The position numbers and the translations under genes were made by a program. Below, piece by piece: positions 1 to 8,225 of a stretch of 28,745 bases of DNA (positions within the stretch are counted from its first letter, which is position 1; each line of letters opens with the position of its first letter). The stretch is from UBA9076 sp964418835. GTDB taxonomy: Bacteria > Bacillota_I > Bacilli_A > Erysipelotrichales > Erysipelotrichaceae. Location of the stretch: NCBI GenBank assembly GCA_964418835.1, contig CAYQNJ010000017.1, positions 1-28,745 of the forward strand, read 5' to 3'. The notes below the pieces were generated by a model, which was not told the origin of the DNA, searched no databases, and worked only from the letters and a program-made list of their open reading frames with translations.

Positions 1-1289
1 TGTGTTGTTTGTGGAAACATATCCACTGGTTGTACCTTCTTTATACTATATCCATTTTCATTAAATATCTTACAATCTCTTGCTAGAGTTGAAGGATCAC
101 ACGATACATAAACTAATCTACTAGGAGAAAGTGTCAATATAGCCTCAATAGCGTTCTTATTTAAGCCTTTTCTTGGTGGATCTACTATTATTACATCAGG
201 TTTTAAATCTTCTTCTATTAGCTTATTTGCTCCAATTCCTGCATCCATACAATAAAATTCAATGTTATTTACATTATTGTTTTTTGCATTTTCTTTTGCA
301 TCTTTTATTGCTTCTTCTACCACTTCAATTCCAATAACCTTTTTTGCATATCTTGAAGCAACCATACCAATAGTTCCTATTCCACAATATAAATCTAACA
401 CTACTTCATTTGGTTTTATATTTGCATATTCCATAGCTTTTTCATAAAGGATTTCTGTTTGATATGGATTAATTTGAAAAAATGATTTACTAGAAATATT
501 AAATGTAAAACCACAAAGGTCTTCTTTAATATACTTACTTCCTTTAAGTAAGTATTCATCTTCTCCCAAAATAACATTATCGTTTCTTTTATTCACATTT
601 AAAATGATACTTTTAATTTCTTTAAAGCTTTTACTAAGGTTTTCTATAAATTCATTAATTTCAAGTGTAATAACTTCTTTTGATACTATTACTATCATTA
701 TTTCATTAGTATTATGAGAGTGTTTAATTAAAATATGCCTAATTATATTTTTAAACTCATAATTCTTTAATTCTTTTTTTATAAAATCTATTATGTTATT
801 TGATATTTCACTTTGCACAATACAATCATCAAATTCAACTATAGTATTAGAAAAGCTTCTATAAAAACCTATTTTTAATTCTTCATCAAATTGAACAGGA
901 ACTTGAACCTTATTCCTATACCTATATGGATTATTCATTGTTAAAACATCATTAACCTTAACATCCATTTTAGCTATACTTTTAAAACTATTAATCACTA
1001 TGTTTTTCTTAAAGTTTGCTTGTTCTAAAGAAGACATATGCTGTAAACTACATCCACCACACGTTTTATATACACTACAAGGTGGATTTTTTCTTTCTTT
1101 ACTTTCTTTCAAGATTTCTACAACTTTTCCATAACCATAGTTTTTCTTTAAAGAAATAATTTTTATTCTTGCTTGTTCTTCCTTAATTAAATTTTTAACA
1201 AAAAAAACAAAACCATCGTGTTTTACAACACCATTACCATCTTTATCATAATCAATACAACTTGCTATAAATTCATCATTTTTTCTCAT
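1..1289 (-). CDS. rlmD: 23S rRNA (uracil-5-)-methyltransferase, RlmD/RlmCD (RumA) family; C-terminus cut by window edge
   Basis: I translated this frame by hand: about 429 residues are present and the reading frame is still open at base 1. The protein starts with a TRAM-like RNA-binding region (residues 1-65). An iron-sulfur cysteine set follows: C71, C77 and C80 in CSVYKTCGGC, with a fourth at C156 in FDDC, the RlmD pattern. The C-terminal Rossmann methyltransferase has VLDLYCGIGTIG (SAM binding), DPPRKG and SCDPSTLARD, whose cysteine is the family's nucleophile on uracil C6. The window ends at MFPQTT, just before the usual last 20-30 residues. It methylates uracil to m5U in 23S rRNA in the cytoplasm. 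Whether it modifies one or two sites (RlmD versus RlmCD) cannot be told. The start has no Shine-Dalgarno sequence and lies 6 bases from a TATAAT box. Confidence 0.93.
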   Translation of the reverse strand, partial: MRKNDEFIASCIDYDKDGNGVVKHDGFVFFVKNLIKEEQARIKIISLKKNYGYGKVVEILKESKERKNPPCSVYKTCGGCSLQHMSSLEQANFKKNIVINSFKSIAKMDVKVNDVLTMNNPYRYRNKVQVPVQFDEELKIGFYRSFSNTIVEFDDCIVQSEISNNIIDFIKKELKNYEFKNIIRHILIKHSHNTNEIMIVIVSKEVITLEINEFIENLSKSFKEIKSIILNVNKRNDNVILGEDEYLLKGSKYIKEDLCGFTFNISSKSFFQINPYQTEILYEKAMEYANIKPNEVVLDLYCGIGTIGMVASRYAKKVIGIEVVEEAIKDAKENAKNNNVNNIEFYCMDAGIGANKLIEEDLKPDVIIVDPPRKGLNKNAIEAILTLSPSRLVYVSCDPSTLARDCKIFNENGYSIKKVQPVDMFPQTT

Positions 1290-1295
1290 AAAACT

Positions 1296-1301
1296 ATTAT
1301 A
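1296..1301 (-). promoter_or_regulatory. -10 box (TATAAT) for rlmD, probable leaderless start
   Basis: On the minus strand a perfect TATAAT is followed by six bases and then the ATG at 1289. Transcription would normally begin 6-8 bases after the box, which is at the start codon itself. There is no purine-rich ribosome binding site in between. No convincing -35 box is visible; the region upstream is the T-run of the beta-glucosidase terminator. Confidence 0.6.
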
Positions 1302-1312
1302 CTTTATTTATT

Positions 1313-1341
1313 AAAAAAGAAGGACTTTTTATAGTCCTTCT
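1313..1341 (-). terminator. Rho-independent terminator of the beta-glucosidase gene
   Basis: A perfect 9-bp stem (1318-1326 with 1333-1341, arm AGAAGGACT) has a six-base loop and is followed on the minus strand by a T-run (1313-1318). The TAA stop of the upstream gene lies in the loop region, so the terminator begins inside the coding sequence. Confidence 0.85.
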
Positions 1342-2774
1342 CCATTTGTTTCTATAACATTTTTATACCAGAAATATGAATCTTTCTTAATTCTATTTAA
1401 AGTACCACTATTTTCATCTTCTTCTCTATCCACATATACAAATCCATAACGTTTTTGATATCCATTTAACCAACTTAATAAATCTGTAAATGACCATGTA
1501 CAATATGCAAGTACTCTACAACCCTCATTACATGCATTCTTTAATTCTTCTAAGTGACTTTTTAAATACTCTATTCTATATGGATCATGTACTTTTCCAT
1601 CTTCCAACTTATCAAATGCACCAAGTCCATTTTCAGAGATAATAATTGGTAGATTATACCTAGATGTAATCTCTCTGCATGCATACCTTAAACCTTTAGG
1701 GTCTATTGTCCAATCCCAGTCAGTAGTAGGTAGATACTCATTAAGAGGTTTCTTATACAACCCAGGAATACCTTGAACCTGTTGGCTACCCTTTTCTCCA
1801 GTAGTATTCATTTGATTACTAGCACTAACTCCATCAAGTGGATTATATTCAATAGTTGAAGTTTGATAATAATTAACTCCCATAAAATCTATTAGAGTTG
1901 AAGCTTGTTTCATAACCTCTTCATCACCATCTTCAAACTTAGGATCCCATCCAAATTGTTTTAAGAATTTTATTGCGCTCACAGGATATCTACCATATGC
2001 ATATACATCCATCCAATAAAAGTTATTTAAATCATCAAAATCAAATTTTGCTAGTGCATTTTCAGGTTTTGAGTTTATAGAATAACTAGGACTATAGGCA
2101 TGAGAAGCACCAACCATAGCTTTAGGAAATAGTTTTTTTAATTCTATTACACTTTTAGCATGTGCAATATTCACATGATGATTAACTTGATAAAACAGTT
2201 TCATATCATTCTTTCCCGGAGGATGTAATTTAGACATCCATCCAAAATTAGTAAATACATTTTGTTCATTTATTGTAATCCAATACTTAACTCTATCACC
2301 ATATCTTTGATAAATAGTTTTTGTGTAGTTTACATAATCATCAATAATTCTTCTATCTTCCCAACCATTATATTCATCCATTAATGCTTGAGGTAAATCC
2401 CAATGATATGTAGTAACCATCGGTTCAATATTATACTTTATTAACTCATCAATTAAATCATCATAGAATTGAAGACCTTTTTCATTAACTTCTCCATTTC
2501 CATTTGGATAAATTCTAGTCCATGCAATGCTAAATCTGTATGTCTTTAACCCCATATCTGCCATAAGCTTTACATCTTCTTTGTATCGATGATAATGATC
2601 TACTGCTTTATCTCCTGTAGTATTCTTATAAGTTTTATTTGGCTCTCTAACGAAGGTATCCCAAATAGAAACACCTTTACCATCTTCATTCCAAGCACCC
2701 TCTACTTGATATGCGGCAGAAGCACTGCCCCATAAGAAATCTTTAGGAAAACCTTTTTCATTTAAAAAGAACAT
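1329..2774 (-). CDS. 6-phospho-beta-glucosidase/galactosidase, glycoside hydrolase family 1
   Basis: This 481-residue protein has the full length of a GH1 (beta/alpha)8-barrel enzyme. The N-terminal signature FLWGSASAAYQVEG is at about 13-26. The acid/base glutamate is E170 in TINEQN and the nucleophile is E381 in IISENGLG. Near the end, S434, K441 and Y443 (in LLSWLNGYQKRYG) match the Ser-Lys-Tyr set that binds the 6-phosphate in enzymes such as LacG, where non-phosphorylated glucosidases usually have Glu-Trp. It therefore most likely hydrolyses phosphorylated beta-glucosides imported by a PTS, although no PTS gene is in the window. A strong AAGGAGG site lies in the 10-base gap after the AlkD-like gene, so the two are probably co-transcribed. 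Glucoside versus galactoside specificity is unresolved. Confidence 0.9.
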   Translation of the reverse strand: MFFLNEKGFPKDFLWGSASAAYQVEGAWNEDGKGVSIWDTFVREPNKTYKNTTGDKAVDHYHRYKEDVKLMADMGLKTYRFSIAWTRIYPNGNGEVNEKGLQFYDDLIDELIKYNIEPMVTTYHWDLPQALMDEYNGWEDRRIIDDYVNYTKTIYQRYGDRVKYWITINEQNVFTNFGWMSKLHPPGKNDMKLFYQVNHHVNIAHAKSVIELKKLFPKAMVGASHAYSPSYSINSKPENALAKFDFDDLNNFYWMDVYAYGRYPVSAIKFLKQFGWDPKFEDGDEEVMKQASTLIDFMGVNYYQTSTIEYNPLDGVSASNQMNTTGEKGSQQVQGIPGLYKKPLNEYLPTTDWDWTIDPKGLRYACREITSRYNLPIIISENGLGAFDKLEDGKVHDPYRIEYLKSHLEELKNACNEGCRVLAYCTWSFTDLLSWLNGYQKRYGFVYVDREEDENSGTLNRIKKDSYFWYKNVIETNGEGL

Positions 2775-2784
2775 AATTACCTCC

Positions 2785-3453
2785 TTATTTTCTTTTACTA
2801 ACTACTGCATTTATCCAACTAGGTGCGTATGGTGAAGTACATCCTTTAGAAACCTTCATATCCTTATAAACACCTAGGTTTTCTCCAATTTGTAAACAAG
2901 TATTAGTATACTCAGTATTTCTTATTCCAATTTCACACAATGCATGATTCATTGCCCACTGAGTTTTATCTAAAGAGTTTACTAGGTTTTCTTTAATTAC
3001 TTCCAAAATTTCATCTAATTCTTCACTAGAATACTTACCATCTTGAATGTTATAAACCATTAAATACCATCCACTTCTTTTAATTAAATCTTTATCACTT
3101 CTTATCCATTCTTCTAGTAGTTCTTCTTTATCCTTATGAAATCTAACAACTTCTTTTACAAACTTATCAATAACTTCCACAAAATCAACTTCATTTATCA
3201 TTCTATTTATATCTTCTTTACTTAAATCTTTGTGATTCATAAGCATTACACTTAAAAATTGAGCATCACTAATATCACTATTCCATAAATTCATTATTTC
3301 TTTGTGATCTAACTTTAGTGTTTTAGATAATTTCCTGATATCTCCTTGTCCTACTCCTAAACTCTTTTCATTAGCCCCATTCTTAATATAAGTCGCTCTT
3401 CTTTTATCATTACCTAATTCTTTTAACTTTTCTAATATCTCATTTGTTTTCAT
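2785..3453 (-). CDS. DNA alkylation repair protein, AlkD-like (COG4912) HEAT-repeat family
   Basis: The 222-residue protein is all-helical in appearance and carries the C-terminal signature SKGCTSPYAPSWI seen in small AlkD-like proteins. AlkD-type enzymes are HEAT-like repeat DNA glycosylases that remove N3- and N7-alkylated purines. In the middle, RSGWYLMVYN and KTQWAMNHALCEIG supply the tryptophans expected near the DNA-binding groove. The catalytic aspartate of Bacillus AlkD cannot be assigned without an alignment, and some family members have no glycosylase activity. AAGGTG precedes the ATG. It is followed after 10 bases by the GH1 gene; the pairing suggests a shared transcript and not a shared pathway. 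Confidence 0.8.
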   Translation of the reverse strand: MKTNEILEKLKELGNDKRRATYIKNGANEKSLGVGQGDIRKLSKTLKLDHKEIMNLWNSDISDAQFLSVMLMNHKDLSKEDINRMINEVDFVEVIDKFVKEVVRFHKDKEELLEEWIRSDKDLIKRSGWYLMVYNIQDGKYSSEELDEILEVIKENLVNSLDKTQWAMNHALCEIGIRNTEYTNTCLQIGENLGVYKDMKVSKGCTSPYAPSWINAVVSKRK

Positions 3454-3500
3454 ATATTCACCTTATCATATTAATTTATTAATTTGTATATAAGTGCAAT

Positions 3501-3524
3501 AAAAAAGAACAGTAAAACTGTTCT
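3501..3524 (-). terminator. Rho-independent terminator of the YieK-like gene
   Basis: A perfect 8-bp stem, AGAACAGT with ACTGTTCT (3506-3513 and 3517-3524), encloses a three-base loop and runs into a T-run on the minus strand. Its first base pairs overlap the TAG stop codon of the upstream gene. Confidence 0.85.
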
Positions 3525-4242
3525 AAATTCTTTGGTAATCTTTCATATCAATATATTTAGCCGCATCCTTATCGGCTATTATTGTAAAGTTAGGATGTAG
3601 TTTTAATATGGTAGAAGGATTATCTTCTGATATAGGTTCATCAAGCATTCTCTTTAATATTTCTGCTTTTTCTTCACCATTAACTATCATAACTAAATGC
3701 TTAACTCTCATTAAACTTCTAGGTCCCATAGTTAAAGAATAAGGTTGATTTGGTCTATCACCATAAGTAGGGTTTTCTTTTTGTTTATCCACATAATTCA
3801 TACAATAAGTATATGAATCTAAAGGAGTTACTCTAGGACAATTACCACAGAAATGACCATCCCATCCTAAACCAATAACCATTACATCAATGCCACCTGC
3901 ATTCTTAATTTCTTCATCATATGTTTTCCAATTATCTAATGTAGTAATATGAATTCTTTCTTCGGGTATATTTGAGGGTCCAAAAAATAACTCTTGCATT
4001 TCCTTCCAATTCCCACCATACGGTTCCCCATTAAATGGTGAATCATCAAATAAATAATATTGAATATCTTTATATTTTTCTTGATCTTTAACCTTAGGAA
4101 CCATCATTTTATACATTGTTTTTGGACTTCTACCAGATGTTAAAGAGATATTAACTCTTTTATCTTGCATCATTGCACCTAATAAAATATGCATAGCACT
4201 TTCAGACATTAACTCTTCTGTTTCTTCAATTATTAACTTCAT
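3523..4242 (-). CDS. Glucosamine-6-phosphate deaminase/6-phosphogluconolactonase-fold protein, YieK-like
   Basis: The 239-residue protein belongs to the NagB/RpiA/DevB fold. TSGRSPKTMY (35-44) is the phosphate-binding loop, FDDSPF (65-70) stands where NagB has its DEY motif, and GLGWDGHFCGN (124-134) retains the Asp-Gly-His of the active site. Canonical NagB follows this with FNEP, whose glutamate helps the catalytic histidine; here it is CGNCPR, so that glutamate is missing. The GHFCGN form and the TMGPRSLM and LHPNFTIIADK segments resemble E. coli YieK as I remember it, a paralogue without settled function. The substrate should be treated as an unknown sugar phosphate. A strong GGAGG site precedes the ATG, and the gene has its own terminator, so it is probably monocistronic. 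Confidence 0.75.
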   Translation of the reverse strand: MKLIIEETEELMSESAMHILLGAMMQDKRVNISLTSGRSPKTMYKMMVPKVKDQEKYKDIQYYLFDDSPFNGEPYGGNWKEMQELFFGPSNIPEERIHITTLDNWKTYDEEIKNAGGIDVMVIGLGWDGHFCGNCPRVTPLDSYTYCMNYVDKQKENPTYGDRPNQPYSLTMGPRSLMRVKHLVMIVNGEEKAEILKRMLDEPISEDNPSTILKLHPNFTIIADKDAAKYIDMKDYQRI

Positions 4243-4288
4243 ATATTTACCTCCAACTTCTTTATATATGAATTAAATATTAAAGTAA

Positions 4289-4294
4289 ATTATA
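4289..4294 (-). promoter_or_regulatory. Candidate -10 box (TATAAT) for the YieK-like gene
   Basis: TATAAT on the minus strand lies 46 bases before the ATG at 4242, after the terminator of the gene upstream. The best -35 candidate (TTGAAA) is about 20 bases away, longer than ideal, so this call is moderate. The remaining leader is very AT-rich with no riboswitch-like structure that I can recognise. Confidence 0.4.
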
Positions 4295-4318
4295 AAATCA
4301 ATTTAGAAAATTAATTTC

Positions 4319-4342
4319 AAAAAAACTCTTATTTCTAAGAGT
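4319..4342 (-). terminator. Rho-independent terminator ending the lig-gat unit
   Basis: A perfect 7-bp stem (4325-4331 ACTCTTA with 4336-4342 TAAGAGT), a four-base loop and a T-run on the minus strand lie directly after the TAG stop of the membrane-anchored protein gene. Confidence 0.85.
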
Positions 4343-5035
4343 CTATTCAGTAGGTTCTTCGGTTGGTTGTTCTGTGGCTTCTACTTCCTCAGTTCCAACT
4401 GTCATATCTTCATCAGGATTAGGAGTAGGTGTTGGATTATTTCTATTTTCAACATCATCTCTTAATTGTTGAGCTAATTCAGCATCTATTGGTTCTGAAA
4501 CAACTTGAGTACTTGCAGTTTCCATTCCAGATGTTTTTGTCATAATTACATATACAAATGAATCGCTATCTCTATCCTTACTTAAGTTATATACATGTAC
4601 TTCTAAATCATACATTTTCTTATTATCACTTTGTTTAAAGTAAGTATTTAAATCTAACACTCCTAAAACATTGTTAAATACTTCATCAGCTTTAGCTTTT
4701 GCTTGATCTACTGTATAACCATCTTCAACATCAGCATATACTCTAAGTGTTGCTGTAGCTAGTTCAACATCTGAACTTTCAACCCCACTTAAACCTTTAA
4801 CATTACTTTCAATACTAGTAATATCTGATTTTGTGATTGCAGGATTTAAATCACCTGCATATCTATCACCTAATATTGGTGTTCCAGTATCAAGTGATGC
4901 TGAAATAACAATCCATCCTAAAATAAGAAATGGTATTGCAATTATTATTAAACCAACAACTAAAACTATATTAGCTTTATTAACTGTAAGCTTCTTAGTT
5001 GTACTTTTTTTCTTTACATTTTTTCTTTGAGTCAT
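4343..5035 (-). CDS. Single-pass membrane-anchored protein of unknown function
   Basis: I do not recognise a family for this 230-residue protein. It has a lysine-rich N-terminus (residues 1-20), one hydrophobic membrane segment (about 22-47, ANIVLVVGLIIIAIPFLILG) and then an extracellular part by the positive-inside rule. The middle (about 60-190) looks like a mixed alpha/beta domain with regular strands such as SDVELATATLRVYADV and KMYDLEVHVYNL. The last 35 residues are a Pro/Thr/Glu-rich acidic tail of low complexity. It lacks a lipobox and sorting motif. AAGGAG precedes the ATG. Only 48 bases without a terminator separate it from gatB, and the terminator after it ends the unit, so it is probably co-expressed with ligA-gatCAB. 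Confidence 0.75.
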   Translation of the reverse strand: MTQRKNVKKKSTTKKLTVNKANIVLVVGLIIIAIPFLILGWIVISASLDTGTPILGDRYAGDLNPAITKSDITSIESNVKGLSGVESSDVELATATLRVYADVEDGYTVDQAKAKADEVFNNVLGVLDLNTYFKQSDNKKMYDLEVHVYNLSKDRDSDSFVYVIMTKTSGMETASTQVVSEPIDAELAQQLRDDVENRNNPTPTPNPDEDMTVGTEEVEATEQPTEEPTE

Positions 5036-5083
5036 TTTATTACTCCTTACTTAAAGTATTTTACATAATATAACTTAATAAAT

Positions 5084-6517
5084 CTACTTATTTATACGTT
5101 TTGTAAGTTCTTCAACAATTAGTTTATTTGCTAAACCAGGATTTGCTTGACCTTTAGATTTCTTCATCACTTGACCCATTAAGAAACCTACAGCCCTATC
5201 TTTTCCATTTGCATAGTCTACTATAGACTGAGGTTGTTCATCAAGTACTTCATTAATAATATTTAATAATAAACCTTCATCAGACACTTGTTTTAAACCT
5301 TTTTTATTAATAATATCTTCACTTAGTTCACCATTCATTATACCATCTAAAACAATATCTTTACCTTGTGTAGTAGAAATAACTTTATCATCAATAAGTT
5401 TTATCATTTTCGCAAGTTCTTCTGGTTTTAGTTTAGTTTCTTTGATAAGTACATTATTTTTTGATAGCCATGCAAGAACATCAGTAATCAACCAATTTGA
5501 AACAGCTTTTGCATTATCACTATACTTCATAACATTTTCAAATAAACTTGCAAGATCTTTATTACCAATATAAACATTTATTTCATTACTTGATAATCCA
5601 TAGTCTTTTTCATATCTTTCTTTTCTTTCACTAGGAAGTTCTGGTAAATTTTCAACTATTTCCTTAACCCACTCATCTGATAATCTAATTGGGAATATAT
5701 TTGGTTCTGGAAAGAATTTATAATCCACGCTACCTTCTTTCTTTCGCATCTCCACGGTTGTTTTAGTTGATTCATCAAATCTTCTAGTAGCTTGAATAAT
5801 AGTTTCACCATTATCTAACATCTTAGATTGTCTTTCAATTTCATAATCAATTGCCTTTTGAACATTAGAAATTGAATTTAAATTCTTTATTTCTGTTTTA
5901 GTACCATATCCTTCATTAGGTTTATTAAGTGATATATTAACATCACATCTCATAGAACCTTCTTCCATCTTCACATCAGAAACACCAATATATAAAAGTG
6001 TTTGTCTTAATGTTTCTACATAAGCAGCTGCTTCTTTACCACTAGACATATCAGGTTCAGAAACTATTTCAATTAAAGGAGTTCCTGCTCTATTAAAATC
6101 TATTAATGTTTCATCACCAATATGAAATTGTTTTGCAGTATCTTCTTCTAAATGTATTCTATTAATTCTAACTCTTTTTTTACTACCATCAACATCAATA
6201 TCCACATAACCATTTTTACCTATTGGATAAAACTGTTGAGTAATTTGAAATCCTTTTGGTAAATCAGAATAATAATAATTTTTTCTATCAAATTTTAATA
6301 ATGGATCTATCTCTAAATGAAAAGCAGCACAAGCTTGAACACCTTTTTTTACTGCTTCTTTATTTAGTGAAGGTAAAGTTCCAGGATGTCCTAAATCTAT
6401 TTCATTAACACAAGTATTTGCAGGTTTTCCAAAACTTGTTGGAGCACCAGAAAACATCTTTGTTTTTGTTTTTAATTCACAATGAATTTCTATTCCTATT
6501 ACAACTTCATAATTCAT
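5084..6517 (-). CDS. gatB: Asp-tRNA(Asn)/Glu-tRNA(Gln) amidotransferase subunit B
   Basis: The 477-residue protein has the normal GatB length. The N-terminal kinase-like domain begins YEVVIGIEIHCEL and includes YYSDLPKGFQITQQ, DFNRAGTPLIEIVSEPD and MEEGSMRCDVN, all GatB hallmarks. The C-terminal YqeY/tail domain ends with GFLMGQVMKKSKGQANP. GatB phosphorylates the mischarged Glu or Asp on the tRNA and passes it ammonia released by GatA, which makes Gln-tRNA(Gln) or Asn-tRNA(Asn) where the direct synthetase is lacking. It starts one base after the gatA stop codon, with AAAGGTG as ribosome binding site inside gatA, in the order gatC-gatA-gatB. Confidence 0.97.
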   Translation of the reverse strand: MNYEVVIGIEIHCELKTKTKMFSGAPTSFGKPANTCVNEIDLGHPGTLPSLNKEAVKKGVQACAAFHLEIDPLLKFDRKNYYYSDLPKGFQITQQFYPIGKNGYVDIDVDGSKKRVRINRIHLEEDTAKQFHIGDETLIDFNRAGTPLIEIVSEPDMSSGKEAAAYVETLRQTLLYIGVSDVKMEEGSMRCDVNISLNKPNEGYGTKTEIKNLNSISNVQKAIDYEIERQSKMLDNGETIIQATRRFDESTKTTVEMRKKEGSVDYKFFPEPNIFPIRLSDEWVKEIVENLPELPSERKERYEKDYGLSSNEINVYIGNKDLASLFENVMKYSDNAKAVSNWLITDVLAWLSKNNVLIKETKLKPEELAKMIKLIDDKVISTTQGKDIVLDGIMNGELSEDIINKKGLKQVSDEGLLLNIINEVLDEQPQSIVDYANGKDRAVGFLMGQVMKKSKGQANPGLANKLIVEELTKRINK

Positions 6518-7900
6518 TTAAATCACCTTTGCTACAAGATCTTTTAATCCTGTACTTTCTTCTATGGATAATCCGATATTAAACATATTAACCTCATCAA
6601 AAGCTGAACATGTTATATTAACCCCTATTGGACAATCATTTTCAAAACCTAATGGTAATGTCATGCTTGGATAACCACTGAAATTACCAATAACCATATG
6701 ATTTTCCGCAATTAAATAATTATCAGATAGTTCATCCCTAGAGTGGTCATCTAATAAAGGAGCTATATCATTACTTGCTGGTGCTATTAAACAATCATAT
6801 TCATCTAAGCACTTTTTAACTTCTTCAACAACAAGTCTTCTGACTTTTTGTGCTTGTTTAAAAAGTTTTTCCTGATTTTCCACAAATAAACCATAACTAC
6901 CTATTACAAATCTTTTTCTAATTAATGGTCCAAACCCTTTAGTTCTTGTATTAATCATAACTTCTTTTGTATCACTACCTTCTTCACTCAAACCAAACCT
7001 TAGACCATCAAGATTAGAGTGATTTGCAGTAGCTTCACAATTTGCGATTAAATAATAAGCAGGTAAAATAGCTTTCATTAAATCATCTCTAAAAGAAACT
7101 TCTTCAATGATTGCACCTTTTTCTTTTAGTTTATTTAATAAATCATTAAACATACTTATAGTATTTTTATTTGTCATAGAATCTATTACATTCTTAAATA
7201 CTGCAATTTTCTTACCTTTTATATCACTATTTAAAAGTTTAGAATACTCTTCTACTTCTTTATAACTAGAAGTCATATCCTTATCATCTCTACCAGCTAA
7301 GACTTCTAGGGCTAAACTAGCATCTTTAACATTACTAGTAAAATATCCTATATGATCTAAACTTGATGCATACGGTATTACACCATATCTAGATATTCTT
7401 CCATAAGTTGGTTTAACACCAACTACTCCACAAAAACTTGCAGGTTTTCTAATACTATCTCCAGTATCACTTCCAATAGCTAATGGAACAACACCACTAG
7501 AAACAAGTGCAGCACTACCACCAGAAGACCCACCTGACATTCTTGAAGTATCCCATGGATTTAATACAGGACCACTAAATGCTGTTAAATTAGTACCACC
7601 CATAGCAAGTTCATCCATGCTTGCTTTAGCAATTGTAATAGCTCCAGCTTCTTTTAGTTTTTTCACAATAGTCGCATCATATATAGGAATATAGTTTTCA
7701 AGTATCTTTGATGCGGCTGTAGTTCTAATTCCTTTTGTACTAACATTATCTTTTAAAGCAATAGGTATACCATATAGTTTACCTTTAGGAACATTTTCTA
7801 GTTGTTCTTTAGGGTCTACAAAAGTAATAACTGCATTTATCTTTTCATTAACTTTTTTTGCTTTATCTAAAGCTTCATAAACTCTTTCTTCTATATTCAT
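6518..7900 (-). CDS. gatA: Asp-tRNA(Asn)/Glu-tRNA(Gln) amidotransferase subunit A
   Basis: This 460-residue amidase-signature protein hydrolyses glutamine to feed ammonia to GatB. The Ser-cisSer-Lys triad can be placed as K50 (PIALKDN), S125 (GGSSGGS) and S149 (TGDSIRKPA); the K-to-S spacing of 99 and the S-to-S spacing of 24 fit S. aureus GatA K79/S154/S178. The residue just before the nucleophile, usually glycine in the TGGS signature, is aspartate here (D148). GVKPTYGRISR follows as expected. The ATG shares one base with the gatC stop (TAATG), so the two are translationally coupled. It is a little shorter than the usual 480-490 residues. Confidence 0.97.
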   Translation of the reverse strand: MNIEERVYEALDKAKKVNEKINAVITFVDPKEQLENVPKGKLYGIPIALKDNVSTKGIRTTAASKILENYIPIYDATIVKKLKEAGAITIAKASMDELAMGGTNLTAFSGPVLNPWDTSRMSGGSSGGSAALVSSGVVPLAIGSDTGDSIRKPASFCGVVGVKPTYGRISRYGVIPYASSLDHIGYFTSNVKDASLALEVLAGRDDKDMTSSYKEVEEYSKLLNSDIKGKKIAVFKNVIDSMTNKNTISMFNDLLNKLKEKGAIIEEVSFRDDLMKAILPAYYLIANCEATANHSNLDGLRFGLSEEGSDTKEVMINTRTKGFGPLIRKRFVIGSYGLFVENQEKLFKQAQKVRRLVVEEVKKCLDEYDCLIAPASNDIAPLLDDHSRDELSDNYLIAENHMVIGNFSGYPSMTLPLGFENDCPIGVNITCSAFDEVNMFNIGLSIEESTGLKDLVAKVI

Positions 7901-8187
7901 TATTTAACCACCTTATGAACTACAAAATGTCCTTCCTTAGAATCACTTACATTACTTAAAGCATCTTCTACAGATATAACATTAGTAACTTCATCATCTC
8001 TTAAATATGTAGTTTCTATTTCAAATGGATAAACCATAGGTTCTACACAATTAGTATCAATAGCTTCTAATAACTCTAATTGTTTACTAAGAGTTTTAAA
8101 CTCACTTTCGATATCACTTGCTTCTTCATCACTTAAATTAAACATTAATTGACTAGCAAGATTCTTAAAGTATTCTTTATCTTTCAT
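7900..8187 (-). CDS. gatC: Asp-tRNA(Asn)/Glu-tRNA(Gln) amidotransferase subunit C
   Basis: The 95-residue protein has the GatC length and pattern: an N-terminal helix pair (YFKNLASQLMFNLSDEEA), a second helix with leucine repeats, then the extended C-terminal segment with EPMVYPF that wraps around GatA. GatC stabilises the GatA-GatB complex and has no catalytic residue. GAGG precedes the ATG. The gene follows ligA by 38 bases with no terminator, so it is probably read from the ligA promoter, and it overlaps gatA by one base. Confidence 0.93.
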   Translation of the reverse strand: MKDKEYFKNLASQLMFNLSDEEASDIESEFKTLSKQLELLEAIDTNCVEPMVYPFEIETTYLRDDEVTNVISVEDALSNVSDSKEGHFVVHKVVK

Positions 8188-8225
8188 AACTTCCTCATTT
8201 CTTTAATATTTTAGACCAATTATCC

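Noticed and set aside
4833..5030. Plus-strand open frame opposite the unknown membrane protein, and others like it (262-447, 8726-8938, 18546-18734, 19056-19241, 20206-20403, 21736-22014, 24436-24669, 25592-25798, 27690-27890)
   Set aside because: Each lies opposite a well-supported gene, has no family signature and reflects the AT-rich codon use of the real gene.
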